Positions 1 through 12,044 of a DNA stretch of 51,411 nt are shown piece after piece. This stretch comes from an uncultured Lysobacterales bacterium (GTDB lineage: Bacteria > Pseudomonadota > Gammaproteobacteria > Xanthomonadales > SZUA-36): the NCBI GenBank assembly GCA_937927755.1, contig CALBDB010000037.1:1-51411 (forward strand), in the 5' to 3' direction. A program made the translations under genes and the position numbers. Positions within the stretch are counted from its first letter, which is position 1. Each line of letters opens with the position of its first letter. The notes beneath the pieces were generated by a model. The model was not told the origin of the DNA, did no database searches, and was given only the letters and a program-made list of their open reading frames with translations.

Positions 1-573
1 CTCCTCAAACTGGACAACATGGTCCAGGAATGGGACATGCTGGCCTTGATAGGAAACCGACAAGGCTCCGAGGTTCGGAGCGTCCGTGCACCCGGTCAAC
101 TCCGTGCACATCTGAGTTATCCGGAAAAATTCGAAACGAGAATATTAAACGATGACTCCGCCTACACGGTGTTTGGCAACAATCCCCCGGAAACCGTATC
201 AGGCATCCAAAAAGATGCCATGAAACTGCAGTTGATGCGGGTGTATTCACCGCTGATGTTGCAGAAAAAGCTCGAATCTTTGAGCCTGGTAGAACAGGGA
301 GACATGCTGGCCATATCCCTGGTCGAAAATGGGCTGCACGTCCACTACCTGGTAAACCAGGAAAACTGGCAAATCGAAAAAGTCGCGGGATCATTGATGG
401 CAGGCGGCCGGGAGATCCAGTTTCTTACCGAGTATTCAGACTTCAGGTTTGTCGATGGTGTGCTTATGCATTTTCATGAAAGCAAGTTCGCCGCCGGAAC
501 CAATACCGCCAAGCTTCAAATGCGGAAAGTTACTTTGGATGCGGATTTGGAAGATGATCTGTTTAAACCCTGA
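1..573 (+). CDS. C-terminal part of a LolA-like / outer-membrane lipoprotein-sorting-type protein (5' end outside window)
   Basis: The frame is open from base 1 and ends at 573, so the gene starts upstream and the first Met at base 19 is probably internal. About 190 residues are visible. The tail, with FVDGVLMHFHESKF, then QMRKVTLDADLEDDLFKP, follows the pattern of LolA-like periplasmic proteins, in which the last strands end in 'V..N..LDD..F.P'. I see no membrane segment in the visible part. The family fold binds lipids or lipoproteins in the periplasm, but the substrate cannot be told. A mosaic repeat follows and the next gene converges on it. The family call is tentative. Confidence 0.5.
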   Translation, partial: LLKLDNMVQEWDMLALIGNRQGSEVRSVRAPGQLRAHLSYPEKFETRILNDDSAYTVFGNNPPETVSGIQKDAMKLQLMRVYSPLMLQKKLESLSLVEQGDMLAISLVENGLHVHYLVNQENWQIEKVAGSLMAGGREIQFLTEYSDFRFVDGVLMHFHESKFAAGTNTAKLQMRKVTLDADLEDDLFKP

Positions 574-590
574 ACTCTGATATTTTTGAT

Positions 591-708
591 GCCGTGCCCG
601 GCCAAGGGAGCGCTGTACCTTCCTTCAGGACACGGCATAAACACATCCATGTGGCCTCGGACTCGACTTCGTGTCTCGTACGGTCCTGAATGAAGGTACA
701 GTAACCCC
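591..708. repeat. Mosaic intergenic repeat, copy A
   Basis: This is an imperfect hairpin between two convergent genes. The arms TGTACCTTCCTTCAGGAC (614-631) and 683-700 pair at 17 of 18 positions. Bases 615-651 match the reverse complement of 10714-10750 (copy B) at 36 of 37 positions. Bases 591-613 match 17683-17705 (copy C) at 22 of 23. No protein is likely to be encoded. Confidence 0.8.
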
Positions 709-710
709 GA

Positions 711-1988
711 TCAATGACCTGTCGCAGGGCGAGCTGCAATGATCGGCTTTTCCACTTCTACTTTCTGACCACGGGTTCTGCCCTGGTTGAAAACGGCCAG
801 CAAGGCACCGCAAACCATCAGGCCGGATGCGATATAGAAGGCTATATCTTCTTTACCCGTCATATCCTTGACCATACCCGCGATGCGGGGAAGAATAAGC
901 CCACCCACACCCCACGCAGTGAACATCACACCGTAGTTCAGACCGAATGACTTCATTCCAAAGTGGTCCTTGGTGGCTGATGGGAAGAGTGTCAGGTTGG
1001 CACCGTAGCATGCTCCGATGGTCATCAATGCAACCAATAAAATTACAGCATTATCGGCGAAGAATAGCGGAATCAGTACCACCATGCTTTGAATCATGAA
1101 GGCAATAAACAGGGTCCACTGGCGGCCAATTCTGTCAGAGACAACTCCGGCCAGTATACGTCCACCCGCGTTGCCAACGGACAAAACCACCACTGCGACA
1201 AAGGCCGCTGTTCCAAGCGAGGCCTTGGCCATGCTTGCAGCCGAACCAATCACCATCAGGCCAGCCGCGGCACCAAAAACATACATGATCCAGAACATCC
1301 AGAAATTGGTGGTACGGATCATTTCTTTCCAGTTCATCTCTACGGGGGGCTTGGCTGCGGCAATGTCGGTAGGCCGCAAATGCGCCTTGGGATCAAATGG
1401 CTGGTAACCGGCCGGCGGATTCCGCAGTAGCTGTGAAAGACCAACCACGATGACAAAGAACGAGACTCCAAAAATTATCATGGTGGTCGACACACCATAG
1501 GCATTCAGCAGTGCTTGTGCAGTCGGTGCGATATAGACGGACGCCAGGCCAAACCCGGCCACGACCAGGCCGGCAATCAAGCCAGTCCGGGAAGCGGGAA
1601 ACCACTTGACGGCAGCCGGTGTGGCCGCTGCATAACCAAAACCGATGCCTATACCGCCAAAGATACCGAAACCGATGACAAACCCGAGATAACTTGACCC
1701 GGACAAGCCTGCAATAATGCAACCCATTGCCACCATCACACCACCGATGGTGGCCACCCAACGCGGACCGATTTTATCCTGCAGGCGCCCGGCCGGAATC
1801 ATGGCAATGGCGAATACAAAACATGCCAGGGCATAAGGATCGGATTTCTGTGCAGCAGTCCATCCCCAGTCGGCTGGAATGGCAGCTTTGATAACTGACC
1901 AGGTGTAAAGAACCCCAAGTGCAAGGTTGATGCCGGTACCTGCAAAAGTTACCCGCCAACCCTTATTGACTGTCTCTGAATTTGTCAT
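711..1988 (-). CDS. OFA-family MFS transporter (oxalate/formate antiporter type)
   Basis: This 425-residue, roughly 12-helix inner-membrane transporter belongs to the oxalate/formate antiporter family of the major facilitator superfamily, which exchanges small organic anions. The N-terminal helix carries GINLALGVLYTWSV, and loop 2-3 carries the MFS signature GRLQDKIGPRW. A second copy, GRILAGVVSDRIGRQW, opens the C-terminal half. The start at 1988 is chosen because AAGGAG lies 8 bases upstream; a start at 2027 would add 13 unlikely residues. It is divergent from malic enzyme. A small organic acid such as oxalate, formate, pyruvate or acetate would fit the neighbours, but the substrate is not readable. 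Confidence 0.85.
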   Translation of the reverse strand: MTNSETVNKGWRVTFAGTGINLALGVLYTWSVIKAAIPADWGWTAAQKSDPYALACFVFAIAMIPAGRLQDKIGPRWVATIGGVMVAMGCIIAGLSGSSYLGFVIGFGIFGGIGIGFGYAAATPAAVKWFPASRTGLIAGLVVAGFGLASVYIAPTAQALLNAYGVSTTMIIFGVSFFVIVVGLSQLLRNPPAGYQPFDPKAHLRPTDIAAAKPPVEMNWKEMIRTTNFWMFWIMYVFGAAAGLMVIGSAASMAKASLGTAAFVAVVVLSVGNAGGRILAGVVSDRIGRQWTLFIAFMIQSMVVLIPLFFADNAVILLVALMTIGACYGANLTLFPSATKDHFGMKSFGLNYGVMFTAWGVGGLILPRIAGMVKDMTGKEDIAFYIASGLMVCGALLAVFNQGRTRGQKVEVEKPIIAARPATGH

Positions 1989-2055
1989 TCGTATGTCTCC
2001 TTGATGTACGCCGCAGTTTAAAACCACTATGTAGTCAGGGGACCTGACAGACTCT

Positions 2056-2083
2056 GAAAATCAGCATGGATTTTCGGAAATCC
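2056..2083 (-). promoter_or_regulatory. Overlapping small hairpins in the leader of the OFA transporter
   Basis: GAAAATC (2056-2062) pairs perfectly with GATTTTC (2069-2075). The overlapping GGATTT (2068-2073) pairs with AAATCC (2078-2083), so the two structures exclude each other. A further perfect repeat, ATTCAA-7-TTGAAT, lies at 2098-2116. The rest of the 2028-2441 gap holds the FNR-type box listed separately; I see no other gene in it. Confidence 0.3.
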
Positions 2084-2273
2084 ACCAGTGCTTTTCGATT
2101 CAAATATCTGTTGAATTTTCCGAGCGTTCTCCTACTACCAACCAAGATCGCAACGATTTCTAACTTGCTGTTTTTATGATAAAAATAAAATGAATAAGGG
2201 ACTCCTCACGGATAAGGATTTTACCACTGTTCAAATGGCCATACCGTATTGAAAATTGCTTTCAGAAGCTTAA

Positions 2274-2287
2274 TTGACCCAGATCAA
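2274..2287 (+). promoter_or_regulatory. FNR/Anr-type box upstream of malic enzyme
   Basis: TTGACCCAGATCAA fits the FNR-family consensus TTGAY-N4-RTCAA at every defined base. Its centre is 2280.5. A weak -10 (TATTGG, 2309-2314) would place the box near -41, and a better -10 (TACAAT, 2338-2343) would place it near -70. Both are positions FNR uses. It lies 154 bases before the maeA start codon. Confidence 0.6.
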
Positions 2288-2441
2288 CTGGGGTCGATTC
2301 ACCCTTGTTATTGGTCCGGGAAATGGGCGTTTAGTGGTACAATCCGTTAACCGCTTGTCAGGGAAAATCAATCTATTTCCCGGGCTAACCAGATATGATT
2401 TATGAGCAGTCCCATGCTTACAAACATCACAGGAAATCATC

Positions 2442-5482
<3,041 letters not shown>

Positions 5483-5493
5483 TCAAACCGGAC

Positions 5494-5534
5494 AAAGCCG
5501 GATATTGACCATGTCGATATCCGGCTTTATTTTT
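5494..5534 (+). terminator. Intrinsic terminator after gdhA
   Basis: AAAGCCGGATAT (5494-5505) pairs perfectly with 5517-5528 around an 11-base loop and is followed by ATTTTT. It closes the maeA-gdhA unit. It also argues against a start at 5533 for the next gene. Confidence 0.9.
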
Positions 5535-5571
5535 GCTCGATACACTGCACCAGCTTTGCTACTGTTGGTTC

Positions 5572-8532
5572 ATGAGCCCCGTTTTTAACATCAAGGATTT
5601 TGAAAAGGAATCGGCGCACTTTGATTCGCTGATGCCCTTCAAGGTCAAAGATATACTCCTCGTTTCCAGCCTGTACGATATATACAATTTGCGCGAAGAC
5701 GGGCAACTTGCCAACCTTGTGATGTCCGAATACGCCGAGTTGAGGCTTTCCAGCGCACCGACCATCAAGCGGGTAGATTCCGGCCTGAGCGCCCTTGAGG
5801 CTTTAAAACTCAAGAAGTTTGACCTGATTATTGTTTTCCGCTCACCCAGCGGTATAGACCCGGTTGAATTCAGTCGCCGCGCCAAGGAGTTGCGCCCCGA
5901 TATACCCGTCGTCCTGCTCGCACTTCACCATCGCGAACTGGAATTGATGAGAGAGCGCGAAGACCAGGCCTACGACAACGTATTTTTCTGGAGTGGTGAA
6001 GCCAAGATTCTGCTGACCATCATCAAGTTCATCGAGGACAGGATAAACGTCGAAGCCGATACCGAAGCGATCGGTGTGCGCGTGATTATCCTGGTTGAGA
6101 ATTCTGTCCGGTTCTATTCGTCCTTTTTGCCCCTGATCTATACCGAGACGATGCAGCAGACGTCAAAACTGCTTTCCGAAAGCATAAACTCCGCCAACCG
6201 CTTGCTGAGGATGCGCGCAAGACCAAAGATACTGCTGGCTGAAAATTTTGAAGAAGCTCTCACCCTTTTCAACAAGTACAAAAAATACCTGTTGGGCGTG
6301 ATATCGGATATTCAGTTTTCGAAAGATGGAAAGATCAACTCAAGCGCCGGGATACAACTGGCCAAGCTGATCAAAAAAGAGATCAATGACTTACCGGTTT
6401 TACTGCAATCTTCGAATGACGCCAATGCGCCAAAGGCTGCCAAATGTGATGCCGCGTTTCTGAACAAGAATTCACCGACGCTGTTGAATGAACTAAGTAC
6501 TTTCATCAGCCAGAATTTCGGATTTGGCGATTTTATTTTCAGGCTTCCGGATGGTACCGAACTCGCCCGCGCCAGCAACTTCAGGGAAATGATCAAATGC
6601 GCGGCAGTGGTTGATTCCAGGTCACTGGTGTATCACGCGGAAAGAAACCATTTCTCAAACTGGTTAATGGCCCGGACCGAATTTGACCTGGCGGCCCGTT
6701 TGCGTCCCAGGAAAGCCAGCGAATTCAAAGAACCCGAAGACCTGCGCAACTACCTGGTCAAAACCCTCGAGGATTTCCGGCACGAGAGACAGGTGGGTGT
6801 TATTACCGATTTCAAGCGGGACCAATACGATGGCCGGGCCGAATTTTTGAGGATCGGCGAAGGATCACTGGGCGGCAAGGGCCGCGGACTCGCTTTCGTC
6901 AATAACCTGATCAACCGCTTCCCCGTCTACAAGACCTTCCCGGGAGCCCGTATTTCGGTACCCCGCTCCGCGGTGATATGCACGGGCGTGTTTGACGAAT
7001 TCATGGAGAGCAACGACCTGACCGGTCTGGCACTGGGTGATATCAGCGACGAGGAAATGATCGCGGCATTTACCAGCGCCTCGATCCCGCGCGAGTTGGA
7101 AGAGGACTTACGTGCCTACCTGGCTGTCACTACCCATCCAATAGCGGTGCGATCCTCTTCGCTGCTTGAAGATTCGCATTACCAACCCTTTGCCGGAATC
7201 TTTGACACCCATTTTCTACCCAACAACTATCCATCACTGAAAGGCCGACTAAACCGCCTGCTGTTGGCCGTGAAATTGATCTACGCATCGGTTTACTTTA
7301 AAAACTCAAAGAATTACATCGATGCGACCGGCAACCGCGCCGAAGAAGAAAAAATGGCGGTCATCCTGCAGGAAATAGTGGGCAAGAACAGGAATGGCAG
7401 CTTCTACCCGGTACTTTCCGGCATGGCCAGATCCTACAACTTTTACTCGGTCGGACGTATCAAGCCGGAAGAAGGCATTGCCTACACCGCACTCGGGCTG
7501 GGCAAAACCATCATGGAGGGTGAAAATTGCCTGTTCTTCTCCCCCGCCAATCCACAGATCCTGCCGCAGTTCTCCTCGCCCCAGGATTATCTCAGAAATA
7601 CCCAGCGCGAGTTTTTTGCAGTAGACATGGAACATTCCTCGGTGTTTCCGGAACGCGGCGGCGATGTCGGTCTGATCAAACTGAATATGTCCAAGGCTGA
7701 AGAGCACGGTGTGCTCAAGTATGTCGGCTCCACCTACTCTGCCGACAATGACAGAATTTACCCCGGGGTTGGCCGCAAAGGCGCCCGGGTCATCACTTTT
7801 GACCCGATACTCAAATCAAAAATATTTCCACTGGACCAGATCCTGGAGTACCTGCTGAAGCTTGGCAGCAGTGCGATGAACGTGCCCGTCGAAGTGGAGT
7901 TTGCGGCGGAGGTCAGCTCCGACCCGCGTAAACCGCACGAATTCCGCTTTCTGCAGATCAGGCCGATGCTGGTTGATTCTGCGTTTGAAGATGTGTCCCT
8001 GCACGATGCAGGCGACCAGCAGGTTTTCTGTCAATCCGACCAAGCGCTCAGTAATGGCCGGATCGAAGATGTCAGGGACATCGTTTTTGTCCGGCCAGAT
8101 AATTTCAAGCGCGCCAACATGGTCCACATGGCGGAACAGGTTGGCAAGTACAACCGGATGTTCAAGGAGAAGAAGCGGCCCTACATGCTGGTGGGGCCGG
8201 GTCGTTGGGGAACATCTGACCGCTGGCTTGGCATTCCAACGAAGTGGGACCAGATCTCATCGGCACGGGTAATCGTCGAGGCCAATTACGGTGATTTCGT
8301 GGTTGAGCCGTCATTCGGAACACATTTCTTTCAAAACCTGATCACGTTCCAGATCGGTTACCTGACCATCAATGATGGCATAGAAAACAATACCATCGAC
8401 TGGGACTGGCTAAACGCCATCGAGCCCGTCTCGGAAACCGAGTACGTCAGGCACGTACGACTGGAACAGCCGATGACCATCCTGATTGACGGCCGCAACG
8501 GCAAGGCCGTCATATATAAGCCGGAAAACTGA
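5572..8532 (+). CDS. Two-receiver + PPDK_N (ATP-grasp) protein, PEP-synthase-like but lacking the His and PEP domains
   Basis: This large cytoplasmic protein has 986 residues. Residues about 25-160 look like a degenerate receiver: the phospho-acceptor position in FDLIIVFRS is not Asp. Residues about 217-315 look like a second receiver that keeps Asp246 (LGVISDIQF) and Lys299. From about 430 it is a PEP synthase/PPDK N-terminal ATP-binding domain, with GSLGGKGRGLAF (431-442) and AVRSSSLLED (525-534). The C-terminus carries MLVGPGRWGTSDRWLG. The swivelling phosphohistidine domain and the PEP/pyruvate barrel of true PEP synthase are absent, so it should not make PEP alone. The Met at 5572 is chosen because the preceding terminator overlaps the earlier start. 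Its stop overlaps the start of the next gene by one base. Confidence 0.8.
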   Translation: MSPVFNIKDFEKESAHFDSLMPFKVKDILLVSSLYDIYNLREDGQLANLVMSEYAELRLSSAPTIKRVDSGLSALEALKLKKFDLIIVFRSPSGIDPVEFSRRAKELRPDIPVVLLALHHRELELMREREDQAYDNVFFWSGEAKILLTIIKFIEDRINVEADTEAIGVRVIILVENSVRFYSSFLPLIYTETMQQTSKLLSESINSANRLLRMRARPKILLAENFEEALTLFNKYKKYLLGVISDIQFSKDGKINSSAGIQLAKLIKKEINDLPVLLQSSNDANAPKAAKCDAAFLNKNSPTLLNELSTFISQNFGFGDFIFRLPDGTELARASNFREMIKCAAVVDSRSLVYHAERNHFSNWLMARTEFDLAARLRPRKASEFKEPEDLRNYLVKTLEDFRHERQVGVITDFKRDQYDGRAEFLRIGEGSLGGKGRGLAFVNNLINRFPVYKTFPGARISVPRSAVICTGVFDEFMESNDLTGLALGDISDEEMIAAFTSASIPRELEEDLRAYLAVTTHPIAVRSSSLLEDSHYQPFAGIFDTHFLPNNYPSLKGRLNRLLLAVKLIYASVYFKNSKNYIDATGNRAEEEKMAVILQEIVGKNRNGSFYPVLSGMARSYNFYSVGRIKPEEGIAYTALGLGKTIMEGENCLFFSPANPQILPQFSSPQDYLRNTQREFFAVDMEHSSVFPERGGDVGLIKLNMSKAEEHGVLKYVGSTYSADNDRIYPGVGRKGARVITFDPILKSKIFPLDQILEYLLKLGSSAMNVPVEVEFAAEVSSDPRKPHEFRFLQIRPMLVDSAFEDVSLHDAGDQQVFCQSDQALSNGRIEDVRDIVFVRPDNFKRANMVHMAEQVGKYNRMFKEKKRPYMLVGPGRWGTSDRWLGIPTKWDQISSARVIVEANYGDFVVEPSFGTHFFQNLITFQIGYLTINDGIENNTIDWDWLNAIEPVSETEYVRHVRLEQPMTILIDGRNGKAVIYKPEN

Positions 8533-10598
8533 TGATCAACCAATCTCTCATCGACCCCAGCAGCATCGTGGTCGTTGGCGGCTCCGGTGATATTGAAAAA
8601 CCCGGCGGCAAAATCCTGAAGAACCTGCTCGACGGCTGTTTCGGCGGTGACCTGTACGTCGTCAACCCAAAAAATGAATCCGTGCAGGGCATCGCCTGTC
8701 TGCACTCGGTGGCCGAGTTGGAGACGGCTGAACTGGCAATTATCTGCGTGCCTGCCAGGTACTGCCCGGACATTGTTGGTACGCTGGCAGGCAAAAAGAA
8801 AACACGTGCTTTTATTATTCTGTCCGCGGGCTTCGGTGAAGAGGGGGAACAGGGCAGGCGGTGGGAGCAAGAGATCGTTGAGACTGTCAATTCGGTCAAT
8901 GCCTGCCTTCTCGGGCCGAATTGCATCGGCATCCTGAACAGCAACTACACCGGCATTTTCACATCTCCTGTTCCACAGCTCGACCCAATGGGCTGTGACC
9001 TGGTTTCAAGCTCCGGGGCCACCGCCGTTTTCCTGTTGGAAGCGGGCATCCTGCTCGGCCTGAAATTCTCCGGTGTGTATTCCGTGGGAAACAGCGCCCA
9101 AACGGGAATCGAGGAAGTTCTCGAATACATGGATCAGACTTACGATCCGGAAAGGGACTCCAGCATCAAGCTGCTCTACCTGGAATCAATTGCAAACCCC
9201 GGAAAACTGCTCAAGCATGCATCCTCCCTGGTACGAAAAGGAGCTCGAATCGCAGCCATCAAGGCCGGTAACACGGAAGCGGGTGAACGGGCCGCCGCAT
9301 CCCATACCGGCGCGCTGGCCAATCCCGATATGGCCGTTCGCGCACTGTTCAAAAAGGCCGGGATCGTAAGTTGTGATAGCCGGGAAGAGTTGCTGAGCGT
9401 GGCATCCGCCTTCAATTACAAGCCGCTGATAGGTAAAAACATAGCGGTAATTACCCACGCGGGTGGTCCGGCGGTGATGCTGACGGATGCCCTTTCCAAT
9501 GGCGGTCTGAATGTCCCGCTGATAGATGGCCCGAATGCCGAAGAACTGCTTTCCATGCTGAATCCTGGCTCTTCGGTCAGCAACCCCATCGACTTCCTGG
9601 CCACCGGGACAGCTAACCAACTCGGAACCATCATTGATTTTTGCGACAGGAAATTCGACCAGGTCGACGCGATGGTAGTCATTTTTGGAAGCCCGGGACT
9701 ATTCGATGTCGCCGACGTATACGAGGTGCTTAGCGAGAAGCTGGAAACCTGCCGAAAGCCAATCTATCCCGTGCTGCCTTCCGTTATCAATGCACGTGAA
9801 GGGATACAGGCATTCCTGGCGAAAGGACACATCAACTTCCCTGACGAAGTCGCCCTGGGAAGTACATTGGCCGTCATCTGCAAGACAGCTGCCCCACCTG
9901 AGGCGAGCGAGACTGACTACCGCGTTGACCAGGCTCGCATCCGGAATATTATCGATGCATCTACTGACGGATTCTTATCACCTGCGGAGGTAGCCGGCTT
10001 GCTGGATGCAGCCGGTATTCCACGCGCCAGCGAAACCACGATCACTACACCGGCGGACATCGAAAACATGAGCCCGCCAGGCTTCCCCATCGCAATGAAA
10101 GTAGTAGGTCCGGTGCATAAAACGGATGTTGGCGGCGTAATGCTGAACATCAACTCCATGCAGGAATTGAAATCCGGTTTTGAGCGTTTGATGCAAATCG
10201 ATAATGCAGAGGCTGTGTTGGTTCAACCGATGATTGACGGGGTAGAACTTTTTGCAGGTGTGAAACGCGAGTCCAATTTTGGCCACCTGATCGTATGTGG
10301 ATTGGGGGGGATATTTATCGAAATACTGAATGATTTCTCCTCCGGTCTTGCACCGCTGACCAAAGCTGAGTCCTTGGATATGATCAGGAGCTTGCAGGGC
10401 TATAAGGTTTTCCAGGGTGTTCGCGGGAGAGAAGGTGTAAACGAGGAATTGTTTAGCGAGATTATTCAGCGGCTGTCGTTGCTGGTAGAGATTGCTCCCG
10501 AGATAGTGGAGATGGATATGAATCCGTTGATGGGGGAAGCGAATAGCGTTGTTGCTGTGGATACCCGGGTCCGGGTGTTACGGCAGTCTGAAAATTAG
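8532..10598 (+). CDS. Fused ADP-forming acyl-CoA (acetyl-CoA) synthetase
   Basis: This single 688-residue chain carries the alpha and beta parts of an NDP-forming acyl-CoA synthetase. Such enzymes convert acyl-CoA, ADP and phosphate to acid, CoA and ATP. Residues 1-140 are the CoA-binding Rossmann domain (IVVVGGSGDIEKPG). The ligase part carries the phosphohistidine motif AAASHTGALA with His258. From about 465 the ATP-grasp part has GFPIAMKVVGPVHKTDVGGV. Translation is coupled to the preceding gene by a TGATG overlap. With the pyruvate oxidoreductase encoded nearby, acetyl-CoA to acetate with ATP formation is the likely direction under anoxia. Protein acyl transfer or another acyl-CoA cannot be excluded. 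Confidence 0.85.
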   Translation: MINQSLIDPSSIVVVGGSGDIEKPGGKILKNLLDGCFGGDLYVVNPKNESVQGIACLHSVAELETAELAIICVPARYCPDIVGTLAGKKKTRAFIILSAGFGEEGEQGRRWEQEIVETVNSVNACLLGPNCIGILNSNYTGIFTSPVPQLDPMGCDLVSSSGATAVFLLEAGILLGLKFSGVYSVGNSAQTGIEEVLEYMDQTYDPERDSSIKLLYLESIANPGKLLKHASSLVRKGARIAAIKAGNTEAGERAAASHTGALANPDMAVRALFKKAGIVSCDSREELLSVASAFNYKPLIGKNIAVITHAGGPAVMLTDALSNGGLNVPLIDGPNAEELLSMLNPGSSVSNPIDFLATGTANQLGTIIDFCDRKFDQVDAMVVIFGSPGLFDVADVYEVLSEKLETCRKPIYPVLPSVINAREGIQAFLAKGHINFPDEVALGSTLAVICKTAAPPEASETDYRVDQARIRNIIDASTDGFLSPAEVAGLLDAAGIPRASETTITTPADIENMSPPGFPIAMKVVGPVHKTDVGGVMLNINSMQELKSGFERLMQIDNAEAVLVQPMIDGVELFAGVKRESNFGHLIVCGLGGIFIEILNDFSSGLAPLTKAESLDMIRSLQGYKVFQGVRGREGVNEELFSEIIQRLSLLVEIAPEIVEMDMNPLMGEANSVVAVDTRVRVLRQSEN

Positions 10599-10639
10599 TA
10601 CTACTTGCTTGATATTGAACTTTCTAAATTTGAGTTAGG

Positions 10640-10755
10640 TGGGGCGCTGGGCCGGGGGTTACTCCCGGAACACGCCATTATGTTCAGGATGAACGGTACT
10701 TCGCGATAGAGCACATTGATGTGTTTATGCCGTGTCCTGAAGGAAGGTACGGCAT
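10640..10755. repeat. Mosaic intergenic repeat, copy B
   Basis: It lies between two convergent genes. Its left part (10640-10676) matches the reverse complement of 17862-17898 in copy C at 35 of 37 positions. Its right part (10714-10750) matches the reverse complement of copy A at 36 of 37. It is therefore built from both other copies. Confidence 0.8.
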
Positions 10756-10779
10756 GGCCTTGGCGACGACGAAGTACGT

Positions 10780-11082
10780 TTAGTCCGCGTCGACTACCAA
10801 CACTTCGCGAAGACTGAATGCCTGTGGCTTAGCGCCAAACCAGGCCTTGACCTCCGACCAAGCCCCCTTAAACAACTCACTCTGACGATAAGCTTCCAGG
10901 TCATCCTCACCATCCCACTTGCTATAGGTATAAAAGACATTGGACTGCCCGGCATCCCGGTGAAGTTCAAGGTGCCGCACGCCGGGAAAAGCGCGTATCA
11001 GATGTTTGACGGTATCAAACTGAGCGAGGAAATCATCCACGTGCTCAGGGCGGAATTCCATTCTTACGATTCGCGTAATCAT
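10780..11082 (-). CDS. Antibiotic-biosynthesis-monooxygenase-fold (ABM) small protein
   Basis: This 100-residue protein has the ferredoxin-like ABM fold pattern: ITRIVRMEFRPEHVDDFLAQF, a central HLELHRDAGQSNVFYTYSKW, then EAYRQSELFKGAWSEVKAWF. Family members include quinol monooxygenases and haem-degrading enzymes, and many have no known role. It lies 53 bases after porB on the same strand and may be the last gene of that operon. No Shine-Dalgarno sequence is obvious. A link to quinones or thiol/oxygen damage is only a guess. Confidence 0.75.
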   Translation of the reverse strand: MITRIVRMEFRPEHVDDFLAQFDTVKHLIRAFPGVRHLELHRDAGQSNVFYTYSKWDGEDDLEAYRQSELFKGAWSEVKAWFGAKPQAFSLREVLVVDAD

Positions 11083-11135
11083 GGCGTCAGTAGCTTAAAG
11101 CCCTTTTCGGGGAAATCAATGCCACTGAAGCTGTT

Positions 11136-12044
11136 TTACCTCGTCGAAGACGGGGCCTTGGCCGGGAACACGGTCGCCATTGCTTCCAGGTAACGCCACT
11201 GCGCATCGATATGTGCCTGGATATCTTCGGAATTGTTCCACAGCTTTCTGAAACGGTTTTGCTGTTCGAGGTAAGTATCAACCGGTGTGCTGTCGGGGCG
11301 CTGGTTGATGCGGTAACGCACACCGTCAAATATCTCGTAGAGCGGAAACAGGCCGCTGCGCACGGCAAGCTCGACCAGTTCGGTGCTCTGGTCCGGCTCT
11401 GATTTCCAGCCGGTGGGGCACGGCGACAGCATCAACAGGAAACGGAAACCCTTCACGGACAGTGCATACCTGACCTTCTTCAGGAAATCCTTGCGGTTAC
11501 CGATCGATAAAGTAGCGGCATAGGGAATACGGTGCGCGGCCATGATGGCCATGATGTCCTTTTTGCCTTCGGTTTTTCCGCCGGACGTGGTACTGGTGAC
11601 TGCACCAATTTGCGTGGCGCCGCTGCGCTGACCGCCGGTGTTGCCGTAAATCTCGTTGTCGTAGCAGATGTAGATGATATCTTCGTTGCGCTCGGCTGCC
11701 GCCGACAGGGTTGCGAGACCAATGTCATACGTGCCGCCGTCACCGGCCCAGCAGATAACCGGGTTTTCGTATTCGGTCATATTGACCACTGTCGATATAC
11801 CCGTGGCAACCGCCGGTGAACTGGCAAAGGTGGTCGCTGCTGTCGGCATACCATATCCGCTGGTGGGGAACGCCCCCGCCGTGACAATGCCGCAACAGGA
11901 CGGGATTACAAGCACCGGCTCAAGTTCGCCAAGCGCTTCATCCAGCCATTGCAGGCCGACCGACATTCCGCAGCCGGCGCAATTTGTATTGCCCGGACGC
12001 AGCAGGTGTTCCCGATAGGGTTTGGAGGGGGTTACCGTAGTCAT
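11136..12044 (-). CDS. porB: 2-oxoacid:acceptor oxidoreductase beta subunit (TPP-binding, PorB-like)
   Basis: This is the thiamine-diphosphate subunit of a pyruvate/2-oxoacid oxidoreductase, which decarboxylates a 2-oxoacid with CoA to acyl-CoA. It has 302 residues. The Fe-S ligands CAGCG near the N-terminus and CCGI are visible. The TPP motif starts at WAGDGGTYDIGLATL and continues to CYDNEIYGNTGGQRSG. The start at 12044 is fixed by an ATGA overlap with porA and by GGAAGGA nine bases upstream; the upstream Met at 12062 is less likely. The order and tight coupling with porA and the gamma/flavin/delta fusion define one enzyme. Substrate (pyruvate or an aromatic 2-oxoacid) is not settled. Confidence 0.88.
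   Translation of the reverse strand: MTTVTPSKPYREHLLRPGNTNCAGCGMSVGLQWLDEALGELEPVLVIPSCCGIVTAGAFPTSGYGMPTAATTFASSPAVATGISTVVNMTEYENPVICWAGDGGTYDIGLATLSAAAERNEDIIYICYDNEIYGNTGGQRSGATQIGAVTSTTSGGKTEGKKDIMAIMAAHRIPYAATLSIGNRKDFLKKVRYALSVKGFRFLLMLSPCPTGWKSEPDQSTELVELAVRSGLFPLYEIFDGVRYRINQRPDSTPVDTYLEQQNRFRKLWNNSEDIQAHIDAQWRYLEAMATVFPAKAPSSTR

Noticed and set aside
5572-8532. Complete PEP synthase (ppsA)
   Set aside because: Only the ATP-grasp domain is present; the His-swivel and PEP-binding domains are missing.
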